From contig NZ_CP095072.1 in assembly GCF_022919115.1 (NCBI RefSeq), positions 4,402,001 to 4,466,000 of the forward strand: a stretch of 64,000 nt of DNA, read 5' to 3'. The stretch is from Gracilibacillus caseinilyticus (GTDB lineage Bacteria; Bacillota; Bacilli; Bacillales; Amphibacillaceae). Every line of letters begins with the position of its first letter. Within the stretch, counting starts at the first letter, position 1. Positions 1-8,363 of this stretch are shown in pieces. A model generated the notes under the pieces. It saw only the letters and a program-made list of their open reading frames with translations. It did no database searches and was not told the origin of the DNA. A program made the translations under genes and the position numbers.

Positions 1-255
1 GCTTTCCTCCACACTAAAACTTTAGTGAAAGATCACTTCATTACTTGAAACACACAGAATAATTGGTAACTTTTGACGAATAACAACTCTCAATAGAAAA
101 TGTGATTGAACTTACCATATCTTCAAGGTTCTAAACATACCATATCAAATATTATTAATAATATGTAAAAATTGTTAAGTATTGTTAATATGTGTATCTA
201 AATAGATCTTAATATCGTATATATAAGTAGACCGGAAAAAAAAGGAGGGGTGAAG

Positions 256-414
256 ATGAAAAAGAAATGGTTATCTATTTTTGCTGTAGCAATGCTGTCT
301 GCAAGCTTTCTTACTGCTTGTGCAGAAGAAGGTGAAGGAGATACAGAAGAACCAGAAACTGAAGATGCTACAACAGATGAAAATGAAGAAACTACAGACG
401 AAGCAACTGAATAA
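256..414 (+). CDS. small acidic lipoprotein (hypothetical)
   Basis: A 52-residue protein. An N-terminal lysine-rich, hydrophobic signal ends in the lipobox L-T-A-C, with the lipidated Cys at residue 22. The mature part of about 30 residues is almost entirely Glu, Asp and Thr. The start follows AAAGGAGGGG, and a perfect hairpin lies just downstream, so this reads as a genuine single-gene unit. It should be exported and anchored on the outer face of the membrane. Short acidic lipoproteins of this kind are common in halotolerant Bacillaceae, but I know of no assigned function. The signal is clear; the role is unknown. Confidence 0.75.
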   Translation: MKKKWLSIFAVAMLSASFLTACAEEGEGDTEEPETEDATTDENEETTDEATE

Positions 415-440
415 TAAAAGTGGCCGGACAAGCCTACATA

Positions 441-471
441 ACATGTGGGAGATCTGTGATCTCCCACATGT
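441..471. terminator. bidirectional hairpin terminator between lipoprotein and ogt
   Basis: Perfect 14-bp inverted repeat (arms 441-454 and 458-471, starting ACATGTGGGAGATC) with a 3-nt loop. T-rich sequence follows on the + strand. It separates the lipoprotein gene from the convergent ogt gene, whose stop codon begins two bases later. Confidence 0.8.
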
Positions 472-472
472 T

Positions 473-982
473 TCACTTTTGTTCTAATGACAATAAATAT
501 TCTTTTTTATCAAGCCCGCCACCATATCCAACTAATTTTCCATTCTTTCCAATTACTCGGTGACAAGGAACAATAATCGAAATCGGATTTTTATTATTTG
601 CACCACCAACTGCTCTAACTGCCTTGGGTGATTCAATATAGCTGGCAATATCCTGATAAGAACAGGTTTTTCCATAATCTACTTTTGTCGCTAATGCTTG
701 CCACACTTTTTGTTGGAAAGACGTACCATAGAATTTGTATGGAATCGTAAAAATTGTACGTTTTTGCTGAAAGTACTCTTCTAGTTGAGTAACAGTTTCC
801 GTAAAACACTCCGTTGATTCATGCCATTCCAATGGCAAACCGTGCTTTTGACACCACTTGCGAACATCAGCCTCTTTTTCTTGCAAACTGCCATATTTAA
901 TGTAGACAAGATAATCTCCTTGCTGCAGCAACAGAATTGGACCTATTGGAGACTGGTATTCCATAAAGTATAATGCATCCAT
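473..982 (-). CDS. ogt: methylated-DNA--[protein]-cysteine S-methyltransferase
   Basis: 169 aa. Cytoplasmic suicide repair protein that moves the methyl group from O6-methylguanine (and O4-methylthymine) onto its own cysteine. The active-site motif P-C-H-R-V is visible with Cys140, followed by the conserved glycine-rich G-Y-G-G-G segment; the N-terminal MGMT-like domain precedes it. I chose the ATG at 982 because GGGAGG lies 7 nt upstream; a TTG two codons earlier is less likely. It precedes no other gene on its strand before the terminator and follows queG closely (20 nt), so the two may be co-transcribed. Family assignment is firm. Confidence 0.93.
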   Translation of the reverse strand: MDALYFMEYQSPIGPILLLQQGDYLVYIKYGSLQEKEADVRKWCQKHGLPLEWHESTECFTETVTQLEEYFQQKRTIFTIPYKFYGTSFQQKVWQALATKVDYGKTCSYQDIASYIESPKAVRAVGGANNKNPISIIVPCHRVIGKNGKLVGYGGGLDKKEYLLSLEQK

Positions 983-1002
983 GTACAATCCTCCCAGTAA
1001 AA

Positions 1003-2142
1003 CTACTGCTTTATCGTTTTAAATCGCATACCTTTTTCCATTTCTTCGATTACTTCCGGATCTGTTTCGCAAGTCATCGCTTCTTGAATCGCTTGAAATC
1101 CAGCTTCCGTGCCGATTTTGCCAATCGACCATGCCGCCGTCCCTCTAATTACCGGCCTTGGATCGTGGTACATTAACTCGATAAGCTGAACAAGTGCTGA
1201 TGTTTCCTTGTAATGCCCCAGGGCCAGGATCGCGTTTCGCTGTAACGGTTTTTTTCCACGCCAGGAACCAGCCATTGGACCAAATTTTTCTTTAAAATCC
1301 TTGTTGGAGATGTTCAGTAAATCTGTTAAACGTGGTTTCACTAATTCCGGATCTGGTTCAAATTCAGGGTGGTGATGAAAATCAACACCTTTATTGTACG
1401 GACATACTGCCTGGCACGTCTCAAAACCATAAATGAAATTCCCTAATTTATCACGGTGTTCATCTGGCATGAATCCCTTTGTCTGCGTTAAAAAAGCCAA
1501 GCACTGTTGGGCATTCAGCCTCCCCGGCTCCACAAGTGCTCCAGTTGGGCATGCATCGATACACTTCGTACAAGTACCACAACCTTCTTCAATCGGTTGA
1601 TCTGGTGTAAATGGAATATTGGTAATCATCTCTCCTAAATAAATATACGATCCAAACTCAGAAGAAATGATAAGCGTATTTTTTCCACTAAACCCTACAC
1701 CTGCGCGTTCTGCAACGGCCCGGTCAGATAATTCACCAGTATCTACCATCGATGTATGACAAAAGTCAGGAACTTTCGCTTTTAAAAATGCAGCGAGCTT
1801 ATTTAATTTTTCTCGAAGTACCACGTGATAATCGGTACCCCAAGACGCTCTGCAAAACATACCACGGCGGTCACCTTTAACGCTTTTAGGTGCGTCTTTT
1901 ATTTTTGTCGGATAAGCAAGCGCAATGGCAATGATGGACTCCGCTTCAGGCTGAAGCTTTTTCGGAGTTGTTCTCTCTTCCAGTGTTCCTTTTTCAAAGC
2001 CTGATGCATAGCCTAGCGCTTGTTGTTCTTCTAACCTTGCTTTTAATTCTTTAAAGGGTTCGACACTTGCAAACCCAATTTGATCAATGCCTATTTCTTT
2101 ACTGTAAGCAATAACCGCTTCTTTTAAATCTTGATATGCCAT
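1003..2142 (-). CDS. queG: epoxyqueuosine reductase QueG
   Basis: 379 aa. Cobalamin- and Fe-S-dependent enzyme for the last step of queuosine synthesis in tRNA, reducing epoxyqueuosine to queuosine. An N-terminal cobalamin-binding region contains the V-D-T-G-E-L-S-D-R motif (about 133-141). A double [4Fe-4S] ferredoxin-type region follows, with C188, C191, C194, C198 and C214, C243, C247 (C-x2-C-x2-C-x3-C-P, then C-x3-C-P). The C-terminus is HEAT-like (about 300-379). Length matches the family. Start follows GGGAGGAGGGG. It is followed by ogt on the same strand. No cobalamin or other queuosine genes are in the window. Confidence 0.95.
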   Translation of the reverse strand: MAYQDLKEAVIAYSKEIGIDQIGFASVEPFKELKARLEEQQALGYASGFEKGTLEERTTPKKLQPEAESIIAIALAYPTKIKDAPKSVKGDRRGMFCRASWGTDYHVVLREKLNKLAAFLKAKVPDFCHTSMVDTGELSDRAVAERAGVGFSGKNTLIISSEFGSYIYLGEMITNIPFTPDQPIEEGCGTCTKCIDACPTGALVEPGRLNAQQCLAFLTQTKGFMPDEHRDKLGNFIYGFETCQAVCPYNKGVDFHHHPEFEPDPELVKPRLTDLLNISNKDFKEKFGPMAGSWRGKKPLQRNAILALGHYKETSALVQLIELMYHDPRPVIRGTAAWSIGKIGTEAGFQAIQEAMTCETDPEVIEEMEKGMRFKTIKQ

Positions 2143-2195
2143 TACGCTCCCCTCCTCCCTGTTCGGGTAGTTAATCTGTTGTTAAATCTTTTTGT

Positions 2196-3896
2196 CTACT
2201 TTATCTTTGCTGTTCTCATTCTATTTAAGCATGCTGCCATCTCAAATCGTCTCGGTCTTGCCAAGTCACCCGGATGGTGTTCTGGAAATGGTGATAATGC
2301 CTGTAAGCCTTTATTGTCCAGCAATGCTTCTATATCATCAAGCAATCTTGCTAAGGATTTATCTTGTTTCAGCATACCTTTTGCATCCATATGTCGTAAT
2401 AGCTCCGCTATCGTTCGTGTCTGAGAGTCGTCCACCAGTTGCTCTACATCTTGAAGGAGAATCGTGGTCTGTCCCATCATAATCGTTGAACGACCTTTTG
2501 CTTGAACTTTTTTCTTTTTCCCTTTTTGCAGCGCCAGGCTATTTGGCAAGAAAACACGGTTATTCATGTTATCGTCGAGCTCTTCTATTCGTTTTTTCCT
2601 TGATACAGGATAATCAGCTACTATTTTTTTTGCCTGCTCTGTTACATTGATCGGCTGATATTGATCCATCATAATCACGTCATCTGCGACTTCAAAATAA
2701 TCACCAGATCCACCCATTACGAGAATAGTAGATAGTCCCAGCTGATCATACAGCTGTTTAATTTTATCTATAAAAGGAGTGATAGGTTCTTTATTTTGAT
2801 GAACCAGCGCTTGCATTCTTGCATCACGAATCATAAAATTCGTAGCACTCGTATCTTCATCGATAAGTAATGTGCTTGTTCCTGCTTCCATTGCTTCTAC
2901 CACATTAGTCGCCTGTGATGTACTACCGCTGGCATTTTCCGTTGTAAACCGCTTCGTATCCTGTCCATGCGGTAAATCATTAATAAAGGCTGAAATATTT
3001 ACTGAGGTTACCTGTCTGCCATCTTCAGCCCTGATTTTGACAGCAGCTGGATCTGTTAAGACATACTCACGACCGTCTCCTGCAATGTGATGGTATACCC
3101 CTCGTTCCAGAGCCTCAAGCAATGTACTCTTCCCATGATATCCTCCACCGACAATTAAACTGATGCCTTTCTTAACGGCCATACCTGTCAGTTGTTCCTC
3201 TCGATGCGGGATTGAAAAGGCAACCCGATTTTTTTCAGGACTGTTAAATGGTACCGCCTGTTTTAATGGTTTATTACTAATCCCACTTTGTCTCGGAAGA
3301 ATGGCACCATCTTGAATAAAAGCAATCCAATTATTATCTTTCATTTTTTGTCGAATAGCGGCATGTTGGTCTGCAAGCTGAGCACTCTTTTCTAATGCTT
3401 CATCTGTCACTGCAAAAATAGAATTTCTTAAAATCGATGGAATCGTTGTTAAGAAGAGTGTTTCTGCCTGTTTACCATTTATTTTTCGACCGTTCGCGGG
3501 AAGACCGATGGAGAGACATATCACCGTTTTATCATCTTTAATTTGCACTGCTGTTCGTTCCAGAATTTCCTGCCCTGGTTTGTCGATATGAATGAGTCCA
3601 CTTTTGCCAGAGCCTTTCGAATGTATTGATGCTTTAGAAATCGCTTCTGCAACCGAACGTGCAATATGGTCCGCTACATATATGTTCCGCTGTTTATGCT
3701 CTTTCCATTCCTCTTTCATTTGACGATATGCATTCGGAATGATGATTCTAATTTTGGAAGGTGACGCAAATGGATCTCCTTGCACATAATCGACAGAAAT
3801 CTCGTAACGATGAAAGGAATAACTGCCTTGTATCGATTTGTATGCTTTATAACCTTTTCCGTCAATATTTTTTAAGAGTTGTTGTAATTTATTCAT
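2196..3896 (-). CDS. predicted ABC-class ATPase (COG3044 family)
   Basis: 566 aa. Member of the unusual stand-alone ABC-class P-loop ATPases, which have no transmembrane domain and no transporter partner. Visible elements are the Walker A at about 250-257 (G-G-G-Y-H-G-K-S-T), a signature-like segment T-E-N-A-S-G-S-T-S near 319, and the Walker B region L-L-I-D-E-D-T-S-A-T-N near 343. The N-terminal about 200 residues are family-specific. It should be cytoplasmic; its substrate is not known to me. The gene stands 53 bp upstream of queG on the same strand. The family assignment rests on overall sequence recognition. Confidence 0.85.
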   Translation of the reverse strand: MNKLQQLLKNIDGKGYKAYKSIQGSYSFHRYEISVDYVQGDPFASPSKIRIIIPNAYRQMKEEWKEHKQRNIYVADHIARSVAEAISKASIHSKGSGKSGLIHIDKPGQEILERTAVQIKDDKTVICLSIGLPANGRKINGKQAETLFLTTIPSILRNSIFAVTDEALEKSAQLADQHAAIRQKMKDNNWIAFIQDGAILPRQSGISNKPLKQAVPFNSPEKNRVAFSIPHREEQLTGMAVKKGISLIVGGGYHGKSTLLEALERGVYHHIAGDGREYVLTDPAAVKIRAEDGRQVTSVNISAFINDLPHGQDTKRFTTENASGSTSQATNVVEAMEAGTSTLLIDEDTSATNFMIRDARMQALVHQNKEPITPFIDKIKQLYDQLGLSTILVMGGSGDYFEVADDVIMMDQYQPINVTEQAKKIVADYPVSRKKRIEELDDNMNNRVFLPNSLALQKGKKKKVQAKGRSTIMMGQTTILLQDVEQLVDDSQTRTIAELLRHMDAKGMLKQDKSLARLLDDIEALLDNKGLQALSPFPEHHPGDLARPRRFEMAACLNRMRTAKIK

Positions 3897-4052
3897 GAAT
3901 CAGAACCCCTCTAACTATTATGGTTTCACCATTAGAATACAATCTATGATTAGGTATAATCAAGTAATTTAAAGTTACTTAGCTATTCTCCTTCAAATAA
4001 AAAAACGTAATGCTTCATTTTCAAAACGAAACACTACGTTCACACCTATGTA

Positions 4053-4126
4053 TGGAGCGGGTGAAGGGAATCGAACCCTCGACATCAGCTTGGAAGGCTG
4101 AGGTTTTACCACTAAACTACACCCGC
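4053..4126 (-). tRNA. tRNA-Gly (anticodon TCC)
   Basis: On the minus strand the sequence folds as a 74-nt tRNA with an encoded CCA end. The acceptor stem is GCGGGTG/CACCCGC, the T arm contains GGTTCGATTCC, and the anticodon loop is CTTCCAA, reading TCC (glycine). It stands alone between the ATPase gene and a small membrane protein gene. Confidence 0.96.
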
Positions 4127-4303
4127 ATTTTATGTAAATCTTGAATAAAATGTTAAGAAGTATTTACATTTCCTTAACGAAACTATGTTTAAGATTATAA
4201 CAACCTATTGTCGATAATGCAAGATTTTTCGGGAAAAAGTTTTAAATTTATTTGTTATGGGTATCTTATACATATCATCAATAGAATTAAAGGAGAGAAA
4301 AAA

Positions 4304-4438
4304 ATGCTTTGGACTATTATTGGGATATTATTAGTAGCATGGTTAATCTTATTTTTATTTAAAATAGCTGGTGGGCTCATCCATATTTTATTAGTCATTG
4401 CACTGGTTGTATTTATTGCAAAGATGATAAGAAGCTGA
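4304..4438 (+). CDS. small membrane protein, lmo0937 family
   Basis: 44 aa, nearly all hydrophobic: an N-terminal transmembrane segment (M-L-W-T-I-I...), a short Gly-Gly-Leu-Ile-His turn and a second hydrophobic segment ending in basic residues. This matches the very short lmo0937-type membrane proteins of Firmicutes, whose function is unknown to me. The start follows AAAGGAGAG with 7-8 nt spacing, and a strong terminator overlaps the stop codon, supporting a real monocistronic gene. An in-frame ATG farther upstream has no ribosome binding site. Confidence 0.8.
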   Translation: MLWTIIGILLVAWLILFLFKIAGGLIHILLVIALVVFIAKMIRS

Positions 4439-4462
4439 TAACGGGGATAATTCCCCGTTATC
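4437..4462 (+). terminator. rho-independent terminator
   Basis: Inverted repeat GATAACGGGG / CCCCGTTATC (4437-4446 and 4453-4462), followed by TTTATTTCT. It ends the small membrane protein transcript and overlaps its stop codon. Confidence 0.85.
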
Positions 4463-4486
4463 TTTATTTCTATGACAGAAGACTCC

Positions 4487-5296
4487 TTATATGAACAATA
4501 ATAAACTTAGAGCCATAACCGCCATTCCAATAATCAGACCATAAATCGAAGTATGTGCCTCATCATATTTCTTGGCAGCAGGCAATAATTCATCTAGTGA
4601 AATAAATACCATAATACCAGCTACAGCAGCAAATATTAGACCAAACATCACATCATTTAAAAATGGCATTAAAAATAAATAAGCTGCAATAGCACCAACA
4701 GGTTCTGATAAACCGGATAAAAAAGATAATCGAAATGCCTTCTTCTTATCGTTAGTTGCAAAATAGACTGGAACGGAAACGGCAATACCTTCTGGAATAT
4801 TATGAATGGCGATCGCTACAGCTATTGGAATACCTAACATTGGATCCTGTAATGCAGCCGTAAATGTAGCAATCCCCTCTGGGAAGTTATGAATGGCAAT
4901 AGCCAATGCTGTAAAAGTCCCCATTTTCAACAGATTGGCATCATGCTTCTTCGGCTGTTTCTCCATGTCCTCTACTTTTTTCAATTCATGAGGGTTTCCT
5001 TGCTTCGGTATCCATTTATCGATTAACGCAATTAAAATCATTCCGCCAAAGAAGCCAATAACAGTCAGCCAACTCCCGTTTGTTACACCTAATACCCCAA
5101 CAAGAGAATCCTTCGCTTTTACAAAGATTTCAATCATGGACACATAAATCATAACACCCGCTGAGAACCCAAGTGACCAAGATAAAAATTTCGTATTAGT
5201 ATTAGATGTAAAAAATGCCAGCAAACTGCCGACACCGGTAGCAAGACCTGCCAATAACGTTAAACCAAAAGCGAAACCGACTCCTTCAAACCCCAC
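4487..5296 (-). CDS. zupT: ZIP-family divalent metal transporter (ZupT-like)
   Basis: 269 aa integral membrane protein with about eight hydrophobic segments. The two diagnostic ZIP metal-binding helices are clear: H-N-F-P-E-G (from His136) and H-N-I-P-E-G (from His165). A charged cytoplasmic loop near 95-120 contains several Lys and His residues. ZIP proteins import Zn2+ and often Fe2+, Mn2+ or other divalent cations. The predicted start is GTG at 5296 with AGAGGTG 8 nt upstream. The gene is alone between terminator-like sequences. No Zur, Fur or MntR site could be assigned by eye. Confidence 0.9.
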   Translation of the reverse strand: MGFEGVGFAFGLTLLAGLATGVGSLLAFFTSNTNTKFLSWSLGFSAGVMIYVSMIEIFVKAKDSLVGVLGVTNGSWLTVIGFFGGMILIALIDKWIPKQGNPHELKKVEDMEKQPKKHDANLLKMGTFTALAIAIHNFPEGIATFTAALQDPMLGIPIAVAIAIHNIPEGIAVSVPVYFATNDKKKAFRLSFLSGLSEPVGAIAAYLFLMPFLNDVMFGLIFAAVAGIMVFISLDELLPAAKKYDEAHTSIYGLIIGMAVMALSLLLFI

Positions 5297-5472
5297 CTGA
5301 CAACACCTCTTTATCTATAAAATAAGATCATCCTTATATATATGCCTAAGTTTTCAAAAAGTTTCTCATAGGAAAGATGTTACACTCAACGAAAAAATTC
5401 GTCAATATTTTTATTTTATATAGTGTTGAGAATGGACTGAATGGCTTCTCTTGATCCGAAACTTGCTTGAAA

Positions 5473-5664
5473 GGTTTCTATAGAGCACAGATTATGTAAA
5501 GAGGAACTGTGTTACACTGTGGTTATTTTGATAGGATTTATATGCATAGAAATGCTCCGGAAATATGCACCGCAGGACGCGAAGTGGTTGGCCGAAGCGG
5601 TATTATACACTTAAAAAATGCCAAAATGACCTCTACGTTAGACATAATCCGAAGTATGAGAACC
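5473..5664. repeat. interspersed nested-inverted-repeat element, copy A (short form)
   Basis: About 190 bp between zupT and the ydbT terminator. It begins with a degenerate outer repeat (…CAGATTATGTAAAG) and ends with its inverse (ACATAATCCGAAGTATGAGAACC). The core reads GCTCCGGAAATATGC, then GCAGGACGCGAAGTGGTTGGCC. Part of the core loop seen in copy B is missing here. No coding capacity. One of nine related copies in the window. Confidence 0.75.
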
Positions 5665-5722
5665 CTTCAATCTTCTGCAATTCGCTTATTGACAGTGATT
5701 ATCTTCTTTGCTTATAAAAGAA

Positions 5723-5774
5723 AGCCAAACATAATACGAATAATTTCTAGTGAAATATCGTGTTATGTTTGGCT
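5723..5774 (-). terminator. terminator downstream of ydbST
   Basis: Long inverted repeat (AGCCAAACATAATACGA at 5723-5739; TCGTGTTATGTTTGGCT at 5758-5774, one mismatch) with an 18-nt loop. A T-rich run follows on the minus strand. Probably ends the nik-like/ydbST transcript. Confidence 0.75.
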
Positions 5775-5801
5775 ATATTTTGACTGAAATGCTATTGATC
5801 T

Positions 5802-7247
5802 TCATTCTTTTTGATACGAGTACCAATCTGCTAGTAAGTCTAGATCCTGTTCTCGCAATTCTCTTAAAATAAAGTGACGTCCCAAAAATTTATTTAGGAT
5901 AGCAGTATCCATAGTAGCGAGCTTTTGCTTGCGATGCAGAATATGCTGTTTCCTTTGAAAGCTTTGTAATTTTTTATGCTGGATGAGTATCGTGTCCTTG
6001 CTAGTGTTACGTTTTTTTACCATTAGTTGTTCGCCTTTTATTTTATATGCTGTGGAACGGAATTGGAGATATCCTAGTAAGCAAGCGGCGACCGTAATAA
6101 TAAGTGGAATCCAGGCATACTCAAAGAAAAGCACAGCGACCGTAATTGTCGCAAGCAACGGGAAGATAGCCGCGCGGAACAAATAGTAAGGTAACGCCTT
6201 TTTTGGCAATTTAGTCATATTATCTGGCTGATAGCTATATTCCGGTAATAGTTCCTCTAAGAAAGCAGCTACTTGTTTTTTTCGAATTAAAGGAAAAATT
6301 AATGTATGCATTTCTTGATTTTGTCCTATTTCCCCACTGGCGATCTCTACATACATAATGGCGAAACCGAGTGGCTGTCTTATGACCGATTCTTTAATTC
6401 CTACAGCCTGAATCCTCTTTAACGGAATGGTTGATTGTTTTTTCTCTAACAATCCTCTCGTAATAAATAATTCTTTCTCATATCTTGTAATGGTGAAATT
6501 CCAATATTGAATTAACGTTTGTAAAATGCCAAAGCACCATAAAATGAGAAACGTTAGTATTCCAAATGCAATCAGTACTTGCATCGCTTGAGAAACTACC
6601 CAATCTGTGACTTGGTTGTAGAAGCGATCAGGTATAAGGCTTTCTAAATCAGAAAACACTAAACCAAAGAGACCAAGAATAATACCAAAACTGGCTGAAG
6701 TTGATCCAGCAATGAGTAATTGTTTCACGGAGACTTTTCGTTGTGGATACTGTTTTGACACAGCGGCTTCTTGTTGTTCTGACTCTTCATTAACTGGTTC
6801 ACTTTGTTTGTTATATTTAAGCTGTTGGTGTAATAATTGACCCTCTTCCATCGTTACAGCTGACAATGCAGCATCAATACGTTGATCACTACCTGCCGTT
6901 TCGATTTGTACCTTAGTTAAACCGAAAATTCGATGAATAATATTCTGGGATAAATCAATCGATTGTATCCGATGTTTCGAAATGGTCCGTTTCTTACGAA
7001 TAAAAATGCCTTGTTCAATTCGTATTTGGTCTTCTTCTAATTGGTACGTATAGCGATACCAAGCTAAAACACTAAACACGATAAACAAAACAAGTAAAAT
7101 CGCTGCTCCTAACAGAACATACAGCCACTCACCATTCCCAACAGTTACAATAGCTATTGGTAAGAGACCAACAATTGACTGACGGATTCCTTGAAATAAA
7201 TTAAAGATCATCCCGGCAGGATGTAGTCGTTTCGGTTCATACATCAT
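5802..7247 (-). CDS. ydbT: bacterial PH domain (bPH2) membrane protein, YdbT-like
   Basis: About 481 aa, membrane-bound. Hydrophobic pairs of helices alternate with bPH2 (YdbS/YdbT-type) soluble domains; R-K-K-R-T-I-S-K-H-R-I-Q-S-I-D marks the first and S-T-I-P-L-K-R-I-Q-A-V-G-I a later one. In B. subtilis the ydbS-ydbT pair has been linked to resistance against antimicrobial peptides, but the molecular role is not settled. The ATG at 7247 (or 7244) has GAGGGTGG upstream and overlaps the end of ydbS by about 10 nt, suggesting translational coupling. A longer frame starting at 7307 would overlap ydbS by 71 nt and is unlikely. Confidence 0.85.
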   Translation of the reverse strand: MMYEPKRLHPAGMIFNLFQGIRQSIVGLLPIAIVTVGNGEWLYVLLGAAILLVLFIVFSVLAWYRYTYQLEEDQIRIEQGIFIRKKRTISKHRIQSIDLSQNIIHRIFGLTKVQIETAGSDQRIDAALSAVTMEEGQLLHQQLKYNKQSEPVNEESEQQEAAVSKQYPQRKVSVKQLLIAGSTSASFGIILGLFGLVFSDLESLIPDRFYNQVTDWVVSQAMQVLIAFGILTFLILWCFGILQTLIQYWNFTITRYEKELFITRGLLEKKQSTIPLKRIQAVGIKESVIRQPLGFAIMYVEIASGEIGQNQEMHTLIFPLIRKKQVAAFLEELLPEYSYQPDNMTKLPKKALPYYLFRAAIFPLLATITVAVLFFEYAWIPLIITVAACLLGYLQFRSTAYKIKGEQLMVKKRNTSKDTILIQHKKLQSFQRKQHILHRKQKLATMDTAILNKFLGRHFILRELREQDLDLLADWYSYQKE

Positions 7248-7719
7248 CTTGTTCCACCCTCGCCAATTCGGAGATCTGATCGCGCAAATCAGCCGCATCT
7301 TCTTCAAGCAATGCTGGAATTTCGTGAGTAGTAGCAGCAGTGGATATTTCCAATGTTGATAAACCGTACTTTTTCAAGATTGGACCTTGCTGGGTATCAA
7401 CATGCTGGACACGGATCATTGGTACCACCGTTCTCGTGACGATTAAAATGCCATGCTGTATGTAAATTTCTTGATCATAAATCTGATAGCGCCACCTTCT
7501 CCAACGAAGCTTTGGAATAAAAAATGCAGTAACACCCCATTCCAACAACGTAACTACTGTAAGTATCATCCCAATCCAATAAGGGATGAAATCAACATAG
7601 TACGCGAGAATAAACGCAGCAATTGTTACTAATAAAGGAATAATAGCAAATAAATGCGCGGACAATTGCCATGCATTAATAGCACTTTCGTTAATCCGTT
7701 CTTCTGGTTCTCTTCTCAT
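7237..7719 (-). CDS. ydbS: bacterial PH domain protein, YdbS-like
   Basis: 160 aa. Two hydrophobic segments near residues 20-65 are followed by one bPH2 domain (about 75-150) with the family-typical T-R-T-V-V-P-M-I-R-V-Q-H-V-D-T-Q-Q-G-P core. It is the usual partner of YdbT and overlaps it. Its AAGGAGGG ribosome binding site overlaps the stop codon of the upstream ABC ATPase gene, so this pair appears to be the tail of the importer operon, an unexpected arrangement. Confidence 0.85.
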   Translation of the reverse strand: MRREPEERINESAINAWQLSAHLFAIIPLLVTIAAFILAYYVDFIPYWIGMILTVVTLLEWGVTAFFIPKLRWRRWRYQIYDQEIYIQHGILIVTRTVVPMIRVQHVDTQQGPILKKYGLSTLEISTAATTHEIPALLEEDAADLRDQISELARVEQDDV

Positions 7720-7733
7720 TAAACCTTCCCTCC

Positions 7734-8360
7734 TTAATATATAGTACGTCCGTCAACAGCTGTTGGTTTCATTAAATCACGAAAATGAAAAACATCGTCA
7801 CATAGTTTTTCCAATAATAATACGTCATGACTAATGATGATTAAACCTATTTGATGTTGTCTGACATAATGGATCAACCATTTCCAAATATCAGCTTGTG
7901 CCACAGGGTCCAGCATTGTCGTAATCTCATCGGCAATAATATAGGAAGGTCTTGTTACCAGGCAACGATAGATACAAATACGTTGCAGCTGTCCACCTGA
8001 TAATTGAGAAGGGTATCGGTAGAGCCAATCAGTCGGTATATTGCATGCTGCTAACAGTGAGTGGTCCAATTCTCCAGCTTCCTTCACGATTTTGTCGATA
8101 CGCCACTTCGGATTGACTGCCTGCTCAGGATGCTGCCAGATCAATTGCACCGGACTTGCTTCATGTTTACGATGCTGCCAGTTTATTTCTCCCTTTTCCG
8201 CTTGCAAATAACCGCTGACAATTTTAGCGAACGTTGTTTTGCCTAAGCCACTGTCACCACTGAGTCCGATAATATTTCCTTGTTTCATAGTAATGGATAC
8301 ATTTTCAAAAAGCATACGCTGACTAGGTAAGCGATAGCTGATATTTATAACCTTTAGCAT
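7734..8360 (-). CDS. ABC importer ATPase (NikE/DppF type)
   Basis: 208 aa nucleotide-binding protein. Walker A G-L-S-G-D-S-G-L-G-K-T-T (about 33-44), signature L-S-G-G-Q-L-Q-R, Walker B Y-I-I-A-D-E-I and an H-loop I-S-H-D. It is about 50 residues shorter than typical NikE/DppF proteins and lacks the C-terminal oligopeptide-binding extension, which favours the shorter nickel-type subgroup. Fifth gene of the importer operon; only 3 nt separate it from the preceding ATPase gene. Cytoplasmic side of the membrane, pairing with the ATPase at 8364-9113. Confidence 0.88.
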   Translation of the reverse strand: MLKVINISYRLPSQRMLFENVSITMKQGNIIGLSGDSGLGKTTFAKIVSGYLQAEKGEINWQHRKHEASPVQLIWQHPEQAVNPKWRIDKIVKEAGELDHSLLAACNIPTDWLYRYPSQLSGGQLQRICIYRCLVTRPSYIIADEITTMLDPVAQADIWKWLIHYVRQHQIGLIIISHDVLLLEKLCDDVFHFRDLMKPTAVDGRTIY

Positions 8361-8363
8361 ATG

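Noticed and set aside
5509..5787. 92-codon frame downstream of zupT
   Set aside because: It covers repeat copy A and the ydbT terminator; no start signal.
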